Assembly: GCF_009469765.1 (NCBI RefSeq)
Contig: NZ_SSSQ01000017.1
Location: 1 to 64,000, forward strand
Length of the DNA stretch: 64,000 bases
DNA from: Dechloromonas hortensis
GTDB lineage: Bacteria > Pseudomonadota > Gammaproteobacteria > Burkholderiales > Rhodocyclaceae
Direction of reading: 5' to 3'
A program made the position numbers and the translations under genes. Positions 33,259 to 41,486 of the stretch are shown here, piece after piece. The notes under the pieces are model-generated. The model did no database searches. It worked only from the letters and a program-made list of their open reading frames with translations, and had not been told where the DNA came from. Numbering within the stretch: the first letter of the stretch is position 1; each line of letters starts with the position of its first letter.

Positions 33259-33666
33259 ATGCCCGAGCAACTTCCCGTCCCCGACCTGCACGGCGTGCGC
33301 CCGTCGCTGGTCCAGCTGACCCATGTCATTTACGGGCTGCATGCCTTCGCCGTACTGGTCGGCGTCACTTCGGCGGCGACCGTGGCCGGCGGCTTCGTCT
33401 TCGGCTTGCCGTCACTGATCGCCGTCTTTCTCAATTACCTCAAGCGCGGCGAGGTCAGCGGCACCTGGCTGGAAAGCCATTTCCGCTGGCAGATCCGCAC
33501 TTTCTGGTTCACCGCGCTGTGGCTGGTGATCTACGGCCTGCTGATCATCACCATCATCGGTATTCCCGTCGCCTTCCTGCTCATCGCGCTGCTCGGCCTG
33601 TGGGTGATCTACCGTGTCGGGCGCGGCTGGGTGGCGCTGTCGGGCGTGCGGCCAGTCGATAACTAG
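33259..33666 (+). CDS. Small inner-membrane protein, DUF4870-like
   Basis: A 135-residue protein with about three membrane helices (VIYGLHAFAVLVGVTSAATV, then the FWFTALWLVIYGLLIITIIG region) and a LKRGEVSGTWLESHFRWQIR loop typical of DUF4870-like proteins. Function unknown. GAGGAGG lies upstream of ATG 33259. Its stop TAG shares the palindrome CTAG with the stop of alkA on the other strand. Confidence 0.75.
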   Translation: MPEQLPVPDLHGVRPSLVQLTHVIYGLHAFAVLVGVTSAATVAGGFVFGLPSLIAVFLNYLKRGEVSGTWLESHFRWQIRTFWFTALWLVIYGLLIITIIGIPVAFLLIALLGLWVIYRVGRGWVALSGVRPVDN

Positions 33667-34568
33667 AGCGGCATCGCCCACAGATGGGCGCCAACCAGCG
33701 CCCGCCACGGCTTGAATTCTTCGAGCCAGGCTGCGGTTTGCCGTTCGCTCAGCGGGGCATTGGCGCCGAGCAGGTGCTGCAGCTTGCGGCGGACGGCGAC
33801 ATCGCCGTGCAGCGATCCGTCGAGCCACGCAAAACCGCGCAGGAGCGCGTAGTTGACCGTCCACGGGCCGATGCCGCGGACCTGCAAAAGTTGCTCACGG
33901 ATAGCGTCGACCGGCAGGCTCGCCGTTTCGCAAGCGAGCCAGTCGTCGAGCGGTAGCTGGCCGCTGGCGACTTGCTCGGCGAGGGCGAGCAGCGTCGCCG
34001 CCTTGCTCTGCGAAAAGCCGGCCTGGCGCAATTCGACCTCGCTGCTGGCGGCGACCTGCACCGCATCCGGGTAACACCACAAGCCGCTCGAGTGCTGGCG
34101 GCCGGTCGTCTGGATCAGCTTGCGGCGGACGGCGACGGCGGCATGGACGCTGATCTGCTGGCCGGTCACCGCCCAGCTCAGCGCCTCGAACGGGGTGGCG
34201 GTCTGCGGCACGCGCAGGCCGGGCCGCTCGGCGAGCAGGCGGCCGAGTTGCGGATGCTCGCGATAGGCGGCGGCGAAGGCATCGACCGGCTGGGTCAGGC
34301 CGAGCAGACGATGGGCCAGTCGGCTTAGCGCGGCGGCGGTTCCGGCGGTCGACGGGCCATCGATGGCCAATTCCGCCGTGGCCTGTCCGGCCGTAAACCG
34401 GATGCTCAAACAGGCCGGCTGGCCGGCCCAGAGCAGGCCCTTGCGCAGCACCTCGCCCTCGACCTGTTCGGCCAGTTGCTGGTTGTCGCGGCGATGGAAG
34501 GCGAGGATGTCCTGGGCACGAAAGTACTCGGGCAATTCGATCTTGCAGGGGCTCGGACTGGGTGTCAT
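33663..34568 (-). CDS. alkA: DNA-3-methyladenine glycosylase II (AlkA)
   Basis: A 301-residue HhH-GPD DNA glycosylase. The helix-hairpin-helix reads VRGIGPWTVNYALLRG and is followed by the Gly/Pro-Asp loop (LDGSLHGDVAVRRKLQ) with the catalytic Asp. It removes 3-methyladenine and related alkylated bases. Last gene of the ada-alkB-alkA operon, 6 bases after alkB. Confidence 0.9.
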   Translation of the reverse strand: MTPSPSPCKIELPEYFRAQDILAFHRRDNQQLAEQVEGEVLRKGLLWAGQPACLSIRFTAGQATAELAIDGPSTAGTAAALSRLAHRLLGLTQPVDAFAAAYREHPQLGRLLAERPGLRVPQTATPFEALSWAVTGQQISVHAAVAVRRKLIQTTGRQHSSGLWCYPDAVQVAASSEVELRQAGFSQSKAATLLALAEQVASGQLPLDDWLACETASLPVDAIREQLLQVRGIGPWTVNYALLRGFAWLDGSLHGDVAVRRKLQHLLGANAPLSERQTAAWLEEFKPWRALVGAHLWAMPL

Positions 34569-34574
34569 CGTCGT

Positions 34575-35216
34575 TCAGCGCGCCTTGCGGAATGTCAGGT
34601 TGATGCGCTGTTCACCCAAAAGTTCATGCCGCCCCGGCTTCAAGGGCATGACGCCGTGAAAGCGCAGGCGGTCCGGGCCGCCCCAGACCAGCACGTCGCC
34701 GTGGCTGAGCAGCAGGCGGGCCGGCGGGTCGCTGCGCTGGGTGCCGCCGAACAGGAAAACGACCGGCAGGCCGAGCGACAGCGAAACGATGGGGGCGGTG
34801 AAATCGCGCTCGTCCTTGTCCTGGTGCAGCGCCATCCGCGCTCCGGGGGCGTAGCGGTTGATCAGGCAGGCGTCGGGCACGAAGCCGGGGTAGCCGGCCC
34901 GTTCGGCGGCGGCGCCGGCAATTTGCAGAAAGAGCGGCGGCAGCGGTGGCCAGGGCAGGCCGCTGAGCGGGTCGGTTGCCGCATAGCGGTAGCCGCTGCG
35001 GTCGGTGACCCAGCCGAACGGCCCGCAATTGCTCATCGCCACCGACATCCGGTAGCCGCCGGGTGTCTGCATCTGGCGGAAGGGGGCGGTGGCGGTCAGG
35101 TGCTGCACCTCGGCGAACAGCGCCGGTGCGGCATCGAGCGCTGCGCCATGCAGCAGCCAGGTGCCGGGGCCGATCTGTTCCGGTCCGCTGGCGCCAGCGA
35201 ACAGGTCGCCGTTCAT
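34575..35216 (-). CDS. alkB: DNA/RNA dealkylating dioxygenase AlkB
   Basis: A 213-residue Fe(II)/2-oxoglutarate dioxygenase that removes 1-methyladenine and 3-methylcytosine oxidatively. The iron ligands are seen as HQD (in LHQDKDERDF) and the distal His in LRFHGVMP; the 2-oxoglutarate Arg pair is in EQRINLTFRKAR. Its ATG overlaps the end of ada by 4 bases. Confidence 0.93.
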   Translation of the reverse strand: MNGDLFAGASGPEQIGPGTWLLHGAALDAAPALFAEVQHLTATAPFRQMQTPGGYRMSVAMSNCGPFGWVTDRSGYRYAATDPLSGLPWPPLPPLFLQIAGAAAERAGYPGFVPDACLINRYAPGARMALHQDKDERDFTAPIVSLSLGLPVVFLFGGTQRSDPPARLLLSHGDVLVWGGPDRLRFHGVMPLKPGRHELLGEQRINLTFRKAR

Positions 35217-36280
35217 TCTTCGGCCTCGCGGGCGAGCAGTGCTCGTTTGCGCTCGATGCCCCAGCGGTAGCCGGACAGCGCGCCGTCGCTGCGTACGACG
35301 CGATGGCAGGGAATGGCGACGGCCAGCGCATTGGCGGCGCAGGCACCGGCCACGGCGCGCACTGCCTTCGGTGCGCCGAGGCGCTCGGCGATCTCGCTGT
35401 AACTGGCTGTCTGGCCGGGCGGGATGGCGCGCAGGGCCTGCCAGACGCGTTGCTGGAAGGCGGTGCCGCGAATGTCGAGCGGCAGGTCGAGCCCGGTTTT
35501 GGGGGCGTCGACGAAGCGGACGACCTCGGCCAGTTGCTGCGCCAGTTCGCCATCATCGGCAATCAGTTGTGCCGCCGGGAAGCGTTGTTCGAGATCGTCG
35601 GCAAGGGCCGTCGGCTTGTCGCCAAGCAGGATGGCACAGAGGCCGCGCTCGCTGCGGGCGACGAGGACGTAGCCGAGGGTGCAGGCGCCGCTGGCGAAGC
35701 GGATTTCCTGGCGGGCGCCGCCGGCCCGGTAGGCGCCGGGCGTCATGCCGAGCAGCGCATCCGACTCGGCGTAGCCGCGGCTGCCGCTGTTGTAGCCGGC
35801 GGCGAAAATGGCGGTGGTGACGTTGGCGGCTTGGGCCAGGTTCTGGCGCAGCCGCCCGGCCCGTATGGCGCTGGCGTAGGCGTGCGGAGTCAGGCCGGTG
35901 CTCGCCTTGAACAGGCGGTGCAGGTGATGCGGGCTGAGTCCGGCCCGGGTCGCCAGTTGCGCCAGCGTCGGCGGCTGTTCGGCTTGTTCGATGTAGCGGC
36001 AGAGGTCGCTGATGATGGCTTGCTGACGCACGGCCAGTGATGCCGTATCCGGCCGGCAGCGCTGGCAGGGGCGAAAGCCGGCGGCGGCTGCGGCCTCCGG
36101 CGTGGCGTAAAAGGTGACGTTTTCCGGCTTCGGTGGGCGTGACGGGCAGCCCGGGCGGCAGTAGATGCCGGTCGTCCGCACGGCGTAGACGAACTGGCCG
36201 TCCGCCTCGCGGTCGCGGCCGATGACGGCGGCCCAGCGCGGGTCGGCCAGAGTTGCAGCAGAGAGTATGTCGTTGGCCAT
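35213..36280 (-). CDS. ada: Bifunctional Ada: methylphosphotriester sensor and O6-methylguanine methyltransferase
   Basis: A 355-residue protein with the full Ada order. N-terminal zinc/sensor Cys41, Cys45, Cys72 and Cys75; an AraC-type helix-turn-helix domain (~85-185, LAQLATRAGLSPHHLHRLFK); and a C-terminal methyltransferase with the acceptor Cys325 in AIPCHRVVRSDGALSGY. Methylation of the sensor Cys makes Ada an activator of its own operon. ATG 36280 (MANDIL) with AGGA 7 bases upstream is chosen over ATG 36301. Confidence 0.93.
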   Translation of the reverse strand: MANDILSAATLADPRWAAVIGRDREADGQFVYAVRTTGIYCRPGCPSRPPKPENVTFYATPEAAAAAGFRPCQRCRPDTASLAVRQQAIISDLCRYIEQAEQPPTLAQLATRAGLSPHHLHRLFKASTGLTPHAYASAIRAGRLRQNLAQAANVTTAIFAAGYNSGSRGYAESDALLGMTPGAYRAGGARQEIRFASGACTLGYVLVARSERGLCAILLGDKPTALADDLEQRFPAAQLIADDGELAQQLAEVVRFVDAPKTGLDLPLDIRGTAFQQRVWQALRAIPPGQTASYSEIAERLGAPKAVRAVAGACAANALAVAIPCHRVVRSDGALSGYRWGIERKRALLAREAEE

Positions 36281-36377
36281 CGCTTGTCCTTTCCCGTTCA
36301 TTGTCGGATCAACTTTAGCGGTCGCGCAATCGCCGGACACCCTGTCTCTTGCTTTCAAATTCGCCGTAACAAGAGTC

Positions 36378-36407
36378 CTGCGGTCGACCGGCGAAAAAGG
36401 GCAAAAA
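36378..36407 (-). repeat. Bipartite motif, 19 of 19
   Basis: On the minus strand TTTTTGCC-N11-GTCGACCGCAG, in the 133-base gap between ada and the YitT gene. It is 29 of 33 identical to the copy in the kinase gene at 2910-2942. Confidence 0.7.
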
Positions 36408-36413
36408 CCAGAT

Positions 36414-37022
36414 TCAGGTACCCATGTAGCGGCCAGCCTTGTGATTGACCGCGATGACCAGGTTCAGGGCCAGTGCGCCGATGATCGACAGGCCGACGCT
36501 GAGCGGGTCGCGGACGAAGATGGCGGCGCCGAGGATCAGGCTGTCGGCCGCCATCTGCAGGTGGCCGGCCCGCCAGCCGCGGGTGTTCTGCAAGTGGATG
36601 ACGAGAATGCCGAGGCCGCCCAGGCTGGCCCGGTGGCGGATCAGGATGAGCAGGCCGACGCCGGCCAGAAAGCCGCCCATCAGCGCGGCGAAAACCCGGT
36701 TCAGCGCCTGGAACTCGACCAGCCGGGGCAGCAGTTCGGCGTACAGCGAGAGCAGGCTGACGGCGAGAAAGGTCTTCAGCGTGAAGCTGCGCCCCATGGC
36801 CCGGATGGCAAGCAGGTAGAAGGGCAGGTTGACGACGAAGAGGACGAGGCCGAACGGCCATTGCTTGAGGTAGTGAATCAGGAAGGCGATGCCGACCGTG
36901 CCGCCGGTAAGCAGCCCGGCTTCCTTGAAGAGAAGGACGGCGAAGGCGACGAAAAGCGGTGCGACGAGCAGGGCCTGGGCGTCTTCGAACAGCGTGTGGC
37001 GGCTGATGGGATGTTTGGACAT
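36414..37022 (-). CDS. YitT-family membrane protein
   Basis: A 202-residue protein with five membrane helices (LLVAPLFVAFAVLLFKEAGL, then GGTVGIAFLIHYLKQWPFG and others) of the YitT/DUF161 family. Function unknown; no C-terminal DUF2179 domain, so it is the short form. ATG 37022 (MSKHPISRH); 14 bases after the Fe-S protein gene on the same strand. Confidence 0.8.
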   Translation of the reverse strand: MSKHPISRHTLFEDAQALLVAPLFVAFAVLLFKEAGLLTGGTVGIAFLIHYLKQWPFGLVLFVVNLPFYLLAIRAMGRSFTLKTFLAVSLLSLYAELLPRLVEFQALNRVFAALMGGFLAGVGLLILIRHRASLGGLGILVIHLQNTRGWRAGHLQMAADSLILGAAIFVRDPLSVGLSIIGALALNLVIAVNHKAGRYMGT

Positions 37023-37036
37023 ACGGCGCGGCAGGC

Positions 37037-37750
37037 TCAGTAGAACTCTTCGATCATGCGCAGCGAGATGCTGTAGCTGTGGCTGATCTGTTCGTCGGTG
37101 TAGCGATGCCGGGCGCCGACCGGGCAGGCCAGGCGGGCCAGGCAGGTCGTCCGGCAGGCCGAGTCGGGCTGCTTGCGGTAGGCGACGCAGCGCTCCAGCT
37201 TGAACGGGCCGTCGCCGAGCGCACCGGCCGGGCAGGCGGCGATGCAGTCCTGCGTCCGGCAAGCCGAACAGGGATGGCTGCGGTGGACCGGTGAGGAAAC
37301 GGGGAAACGGGTATCTGCCAGCACGACGGCGCGATAGGCCGACCAGCTGCCCCATTCGGCGTCGATGCCAACCATGAAGGGCGAGGCGTGGTGCCAGCCG
37401 GCCAAGCTGCCGAGTTGCTGCAGGCCGATCGGGTGATGGCTTGGGTAGAGCAACTGGTAACGGTTGTCGGGCAGGTGGGCGGCGAAGAACTGGGCGATGG
37501 TGCGCACGGTGAAGTCGTCGATCGGGTCGGCGTTGCGGATGCCCGAAGCCTTGACGCATTCCCACAGCCGGCGGCCGCCGTGGCCGATCAGGATCAGTTG
37601 CCGGTAGCCGGCCAATGGGGCGATGGCATCGAGGCTGGCGCGGATCTCGGCCGGCAGCTCAGCCAGCGCGAAAACCGCCTGCCGGTTGAGGCCGGCCTCA
37701 TTCAGTACGGCAGCCGGCAAGGCCTGCGGCAGGTCGGTGAAGTCGCTCAT
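37037..37750 (-). CDS. 4Fe-4S ferredoxin-type protein, QueG-like C-terminal half
   Basis: A 237-residue protein. The C-terminal ~75 residues have a ferredoxin-like Cys pattern CSACRTQDCIAACPAGAL, then CVAYRKQPDSACRTTCLARL with more Cys, enough for two clusters. The N-terminal part resembles the epoxyqueuosine-reductase/COG1600 group but is shorter and lacks a clear B12 site. Function uncertain. Overlaps dacB by 4 bases (ATGA). Confidence 0.65.
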   Translation of the reverse strand: MSDFTDLPQALPAAVLNEAGLNRQAVFALAELPAEIRASLDAIAPLAGYRQLILIGHGGRRLWECVKASGIRNADPIDDFTVRTIAQFFAAHLPDNRYQLLYPSHHPIGLQQLGSLAGWHHASPFMVGIDAEWGSWSAYRAVVLADTRFPVSSPVHRSHPCSACRTQDCIAACPAGALGDGPFKLERCVAYRKQPDSACRTTCLARLACPVGARHRYTDEQISHSYSISLRMIEEFY

Positions 37751-39186
37751 TCGTTCTCCAGCAGTGGTGCTTTTTCGCCGACCCGGCGCTGGGCGACCCA
37801 GACCAGCAGCGCATCGATCGCTGCGCTGCCGGCCTGCGCTTTCGCGTGATTGATCAGGAACGTCACCGCGTAACGGCGGCCCTGGGCATCCAGCGCGTAG
37901 CCGGCGGCGGTCTTGACGCCGTCCAGCGTGCCGGTCTTGATGTGGGCGCGGCCGGTGGCATCGGAGCCGTTCAGGCGTTTCTTCATCGTGCCGTCGATGC
38001 CGACGATCGGCATGCTGGAGATGAATTCGGGCATTACCGGGTTTTTCCAGGCATCGAGCAGCAGGCGGTTCAGGCTGTCGGCGCTGATCCGTTCGCTGCG
38101 CGACAGGCCGGAGCCGTTGTCGAGCACCAGTTCGGCAAAGCGCAGGCCGCGCCCGTTCAGCCAGTCGGTGACGCGCTGCCGGGCACGTTCGGGGGTGGCC
38201 GGCGCCGTATCGTTGCCGAGGGTCAGAAAAACCTGGCGGGCCATGACGTTGTTGCTGAACTTGTTGATGTCGCGCACGGCATCGGCCAGCGGCGGCGATT
38301 CGTGGCTGGCGACCAGCTTGCTGCCGAGCGGGATGCCGCCGCCGCGGACCTGGCCGGCCAGACTGCCGCCGAGTTCCTTCCACAGCGCACGGAGCAGGCC
38401 GCTGCTCTGGGCGTCGGCCGGTAGCGGCGCCAGGTTGAGCGTCTTTTCGCCGCACAGCGGGCTGTAGCTGCCGTTGAATTCGAGGCGGTTGCCGTTGTTT
38501 TCCGGGATCAGGCGGACCTCGATCCGTTCCTTCCAGTCGCTGCCGCAGCCACCTTCCGCAGTGCGCAGGCGGTTGTCGAGGCGCAGGCCCTCGCTCGGCG
38601 TTTCCTGCAGCAGGCGCGGTTTGCCGTTGTCCGGTTGCAGCGTGAAGCGCAGGGCGCGGAAGTTGATCAGCAGGCCGTCCGGGCCGACGTTGTAGGGGCG
38701 CATCGGCTTGTCGTCGAAGGCACCGGGATCGATGCTGGGCACGTTGAACACCGTGCGGTCGAGCACGATGTCGCCGGCGATGTGCTGGATGCCGCGGACG
38801 CGCAACTGGCGAAGCAGGCCGGCCAGGTGCTCGATGGCGAAGCGCGGGTCGCCGCTGCCTTTCAGGTACAAATTGCCGTTCAAAACGCCGTCTACCGCAG
38901 CAGTCTCGATCCAGGCCGTGGTTTTCCAGGTGTAGGCCGGGCCGAGCAGGTCGAGTGCGGCATAGGTGGTGAGCAGCTTCATCACCGAGGCCGGGTTCAT
39001 CGCCGGGGCCGCGTTGTGGGCAACCAGCGGCGTCGGGGCGTCGACCGGCTGGACGACGACGGCGACGCTGGCGGCCGGAATCTGCGCCGCCTTCAGCGCT
39101 TTCAGCACATTGGGCGGCAGGCCGTCGGCCAGGGCGGGCAGGCCGAGCAGGGCGCCGGCGAGGGCGGCGAGTAGTTTCAGGATCAT
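37747..39186 (-). CDS. dacB: D-alanyl-D-alanine carboxypeptidase/endopeptidase DacB (PBP4)
   Basis: A 479-residue periplasmic peptidase. Signal peptide 1-20; catalytic Ser67-Val-Met-Lys70 (SxxK), the SNN motif and KTGT (in IKTGTLDGV). DacB trims and cleaves peptide crosslinks in peptidoglycan. ATG 39186 (MILKLL) is chosen over the in-frame upstream ATG because it starts the signal peptide. Confidence 0.93.
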   Translation of the reverse strand: MILKLLAALAGALLGLPALADGLPPNVLKALKAAQIPAASVAVVVQPVDAPTPLVAHNAAPAMNPASVMKLLTTYAALDLLGPAYTWKTTAWIETAAVDGVLNGNLYLKGSGDPRFAIEHLAGLLRQLRVRGIQHIAGDIVLDRTVFNVPSIDPGAFDDKPMRPYNVGPDGLLINFRALRFTLQPDNGKPRLLQETPSEGLRLDNRLRTAEGGCGSDWKERIEVRLIPENNGNRLEFNGSYSPLCGEKTLNLAPLPADAQSSGLLRALWKELGGSLAGQVRGGGIPLGSKLVASHESPPLADAVRDINKFSNNVMARQVFLTLGNDTAPATPERARQRVTDWLNGRGLRFAELVLDNGSGLSRSERISADSLNRLLLDAWKNPVMPEFISSMPIVGIDGTMKKRLNGSDATGRAHIKTGTLDGVKTAAGYALDAQGRRYAVTFLINHAKAQAGSAAIDALLVWVAQRRVGEKAPLLENE

Positions 39187-39195
39187 CGGAAAGCG

Positions 39196-39221
39196 GAATG
39201 GGAGGCCGAAGCCTCCCATTC
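39196..39221 (-). terminator. Hairpin with UUCG tetraloop between the MCP gene and dacB
   Basis: Reading on the minus strand, an 11-bp perfect stem (GAATGGGAGGC and its complement) closes a TTCG loop. The U-tract is poor (CGCTTTCC), so it is a weak terminator or an mRNA stability element. Confidence 0.55.
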
Positions 39222-39247
39222 TAATGGTCTGCCGGTCGCCTGCCGCG

Positions 39248-41332
39248 CTACTTGCGATAGAGCTCGAAGCCGGCGATCAGCTTGTCGAGCTGGCCGGCGG
39301 TGACCAGCAACTCGTCGGCCGCTTCGCGGGCCGAGCGGGCCGAGCTGGTGTTGCGTTCGATCAGGTCGGTGATCTGCTGCATGCTGATCGCCACTTCCTC
39401 GCTGGCGACACCCTGCTGGCGGGCGGCGTCGGAAATCTGGCCGGCCATCAGCGAGACCTGGCTCGATGATTCGGTGATGCCTTCCAGGCCGGCGACGCTT
39501 TCGCGCAGCTTGCCGATGCCGGTTTCCACTTCGAGTGCGGCGCGGTCCATGCTGGCCACCGCCTGCGCGGTGACCGACTGGATTTCGCAGACGGTGGTGT
39601 TGATGTCGGCGGTCGAAGTCGTCGTCCGTTCGGCCAGCTTGCGCACCTCGTCGGCGACGACGGCGAAGCCGCGGCCCTGTTCGCCGGCCCGCGCCGCTTC
39701 GATGGCGGCGTTGAGGGCGAGCAGGTTGGTCTGGCTGGCGATGTCGGCAATCACCTTGGTGATATCGCCGATCTTGGCAATCGACTGGTTGAGCTGGTCG
39801 ATGGTGGTGTTCGAGTCATGCACCGCTGCCACGACGCGGTTGGTCGCTTCCATGCTCTGATTGATGCTGGCGTTGCTTTCGCTGACCTGAGCCTGCGAGT
39901 CGCGGGCTGCCATCGCGGTGTCCTGCGCATTGGCCGCCACTTCCTGCACCGACTGGCTGAATTGCTCGGTTGCCGAGGCGACGCCTTCGACGCTGGCCTG
40001 TTGCTGGTCGGATTGCACGGCAACCTGCGTCATCTGCTCTTCAAGCAAGCGGGAGCGACTGTCGATGGCGCGCGAGGCGGTGGTGATCTCGTCGAGCATT
40101 GCCTTCAGCGTGCCCTGCATGGTGGCCAGGTTGCAGAGCAGCAACCCGGTTTCATCGCGGCCGGAGACGTCGATGTCGTCGGTCAGCTTGCCTTCGGCAA
40201 TCCGTTCAAAATGGGTGATGGCCTTGCGGATCGGGGTCAGAATTGCACCAATAAGGAGCGCGCCGCCGACCAGGGCAGCGAGCAGGGCGAAGGCCATGCT
40301 GCCGATGGTGATGTTGCGGATGGTCCGGTAATTGGCTTCGGCCGTTGCAAAATTCGCTTCCGCCGAATTGGCAAATTCCTGGATCAGCGCTTCGCCATCG
40401 CGCCGCATTTCGGCATACAGCGGGTTGATCTTGAGCAGCAGCAATTCGTTGGCCTGTGCAAACTGCCCTTCCTTGAGCAGGTTGCGGGCGACGGCGATGC
40501 CCTCCTTGGAAAAGCGCTCCCGGGTGTCGCCGAAGCGCGCCAGCAACTGCTGTTCCTTGTCGTTGAGCGCGGTCTTTTTCAGACCTTCGAGTTCGGCATT
40601 AATCTGTTCGCGATTCTTCAGCGTCGCCTCGATATGCAGGTCGATGGCGTGGTCGTGCAGTTTCGACGAGGAATTGGCCGGGTCGTGCTGTAGCGCGAGC
40701 ATGACCTGAGCGCGGTTGTCGGCGAGCAGCAGCATCATTCGGCTGGCCATGTTCGAGGGCGCCAGTTTTTCCTTGTACATGCGGTCGAGCTGGGTATTGG
40801 TTTCGGCGATGCCGTTCAGGCCCAACAGGCCAATCGCCGTCATCAGGCTGAGGATGACGGCAATCGCCACCCACAAACGGGTGCGCAACGACAGCGTGCG
40901 CCGGCCGCTGGCCGGCAGGCTGCCCTTTTGTCCGGCGGCGGCATAGGCCTTTTCGGCCGCGGCGCGCTTGTCGCGGCTGGCCGGGGTGCGCACCGACATG
41001 TAACCGGTGATCTGGCCATTTTTCTTGACCGGCACGACGAAGGCTTCGACCCAGTAAAAGTCGCCGTTCTTGCAGCGGTTCTTGACCAGCCCACGCCAGG
41101 GCAGGCCGCCTTTGACGGTCTGCCAGAGGTCGGCAAAAGCGGCCTCCGGCATGTCCGGGTGGCGAACAATATTGTGGTTCTTGCCAATCAACTCTTCACG
41201 CGTAAAGCCGCTAATCTCGACGAAGGCGTCGTTGGCCGCAGTGATGATTCCTTTAAGGTCGGTATGGGACACCAAATAGGTGTTTAATGGAAATGCGACT
41301 TCGCGTTGGGTGGTCGGCTGATTGTTCTTCAT
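39248..41332 (-). CDS. Methyl-accepting chemotaxis protein with N-terminal PAS (Aer-like)
   Basis: A 694-residue chemoreceptor. An N-terminal PAS (~10-120, VSHTDLKGIITAANDAFVEI and the GKNHNIVRHPDMP segment) resembles the FAD-binding domain of Aer. Two membrane segments (~154-175 and ~340-365) bracket a periplasmic four-helix region. HAMP and the MA signalling domain follow, with the hairpin tip EAARAGEQGRGFAVVADEVR. The PAS suggests redox or energy sensing; the extra periplasmic domain suggests a second input. Confidence 0.92.
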   Translation of the reverse strand: MKNNQPTTQREVAFPLNTYLVSHTDLKGIITAANDAFVEISGFTREELIGKNHNIVRHPDMPEAAFADLWQTVKGGLPWRGLVKNRCKNGDFYWVEAFVVPVKKNGQITGYMSVRTPASRDKRAAAEKAYAAAGQKGSLPASGRRTLSLRTRLWVAIAVILSLMTAIGLLGLNGIAETNTQLDRMYKEKLAPSNMASRMMLLLADNRAQVMLALQHDPANSSSKLHDHAIDLHIEATLKNREQINAELEGLKKTALNDKEQQLLARFGDTRERFSKEGIAVARNLLKEGQFAQANELLLLKINPLYAEMRRDGEALIQEFANSAEANFATAEANYRTIRNITIGSMAFALLAALVGGALLIGAILTPIRKAITHFERIAEGKLTDDIDVSGRDETGLLLCNLATMQGTLKAMLDEITTASRAIDSRSRLLEEQMTQVAVQSDQQQASVEGVASATEQFSQSVQEVAANAQDTAMAARDSQAQVSESNASINQSMEATNRVVAAVHDSNTTIDQLNQSIAKIGDITKVIADIASQTNLLALNAAIEAARAGEQGRGFAVVADEVRKLAERTTTSTADINTTVCEIQSVTAQAVASMDRAALEVETGIGKLRESVAGLEGITESSSQVSLMAGQISDAARQQGVASEEVAISMQQITDLIERNTSSARSAREAADELLVTAGQLDKLIAGFELYRK

Positions 41333-41486
41333 GGTGCGTTTGTAGGAGTTTTCTCGAGTTGTCGGTTGGCTGTAGGCTGCAGCAGCTAATGAGCAAAAAT
41401 CACACCTGGAGGGGGCATTCTAGCCATATCCTGTGGTTTGTTTTCAACGGCTAACTGTCTGATTCCTATAATATGTATTGGTCATC

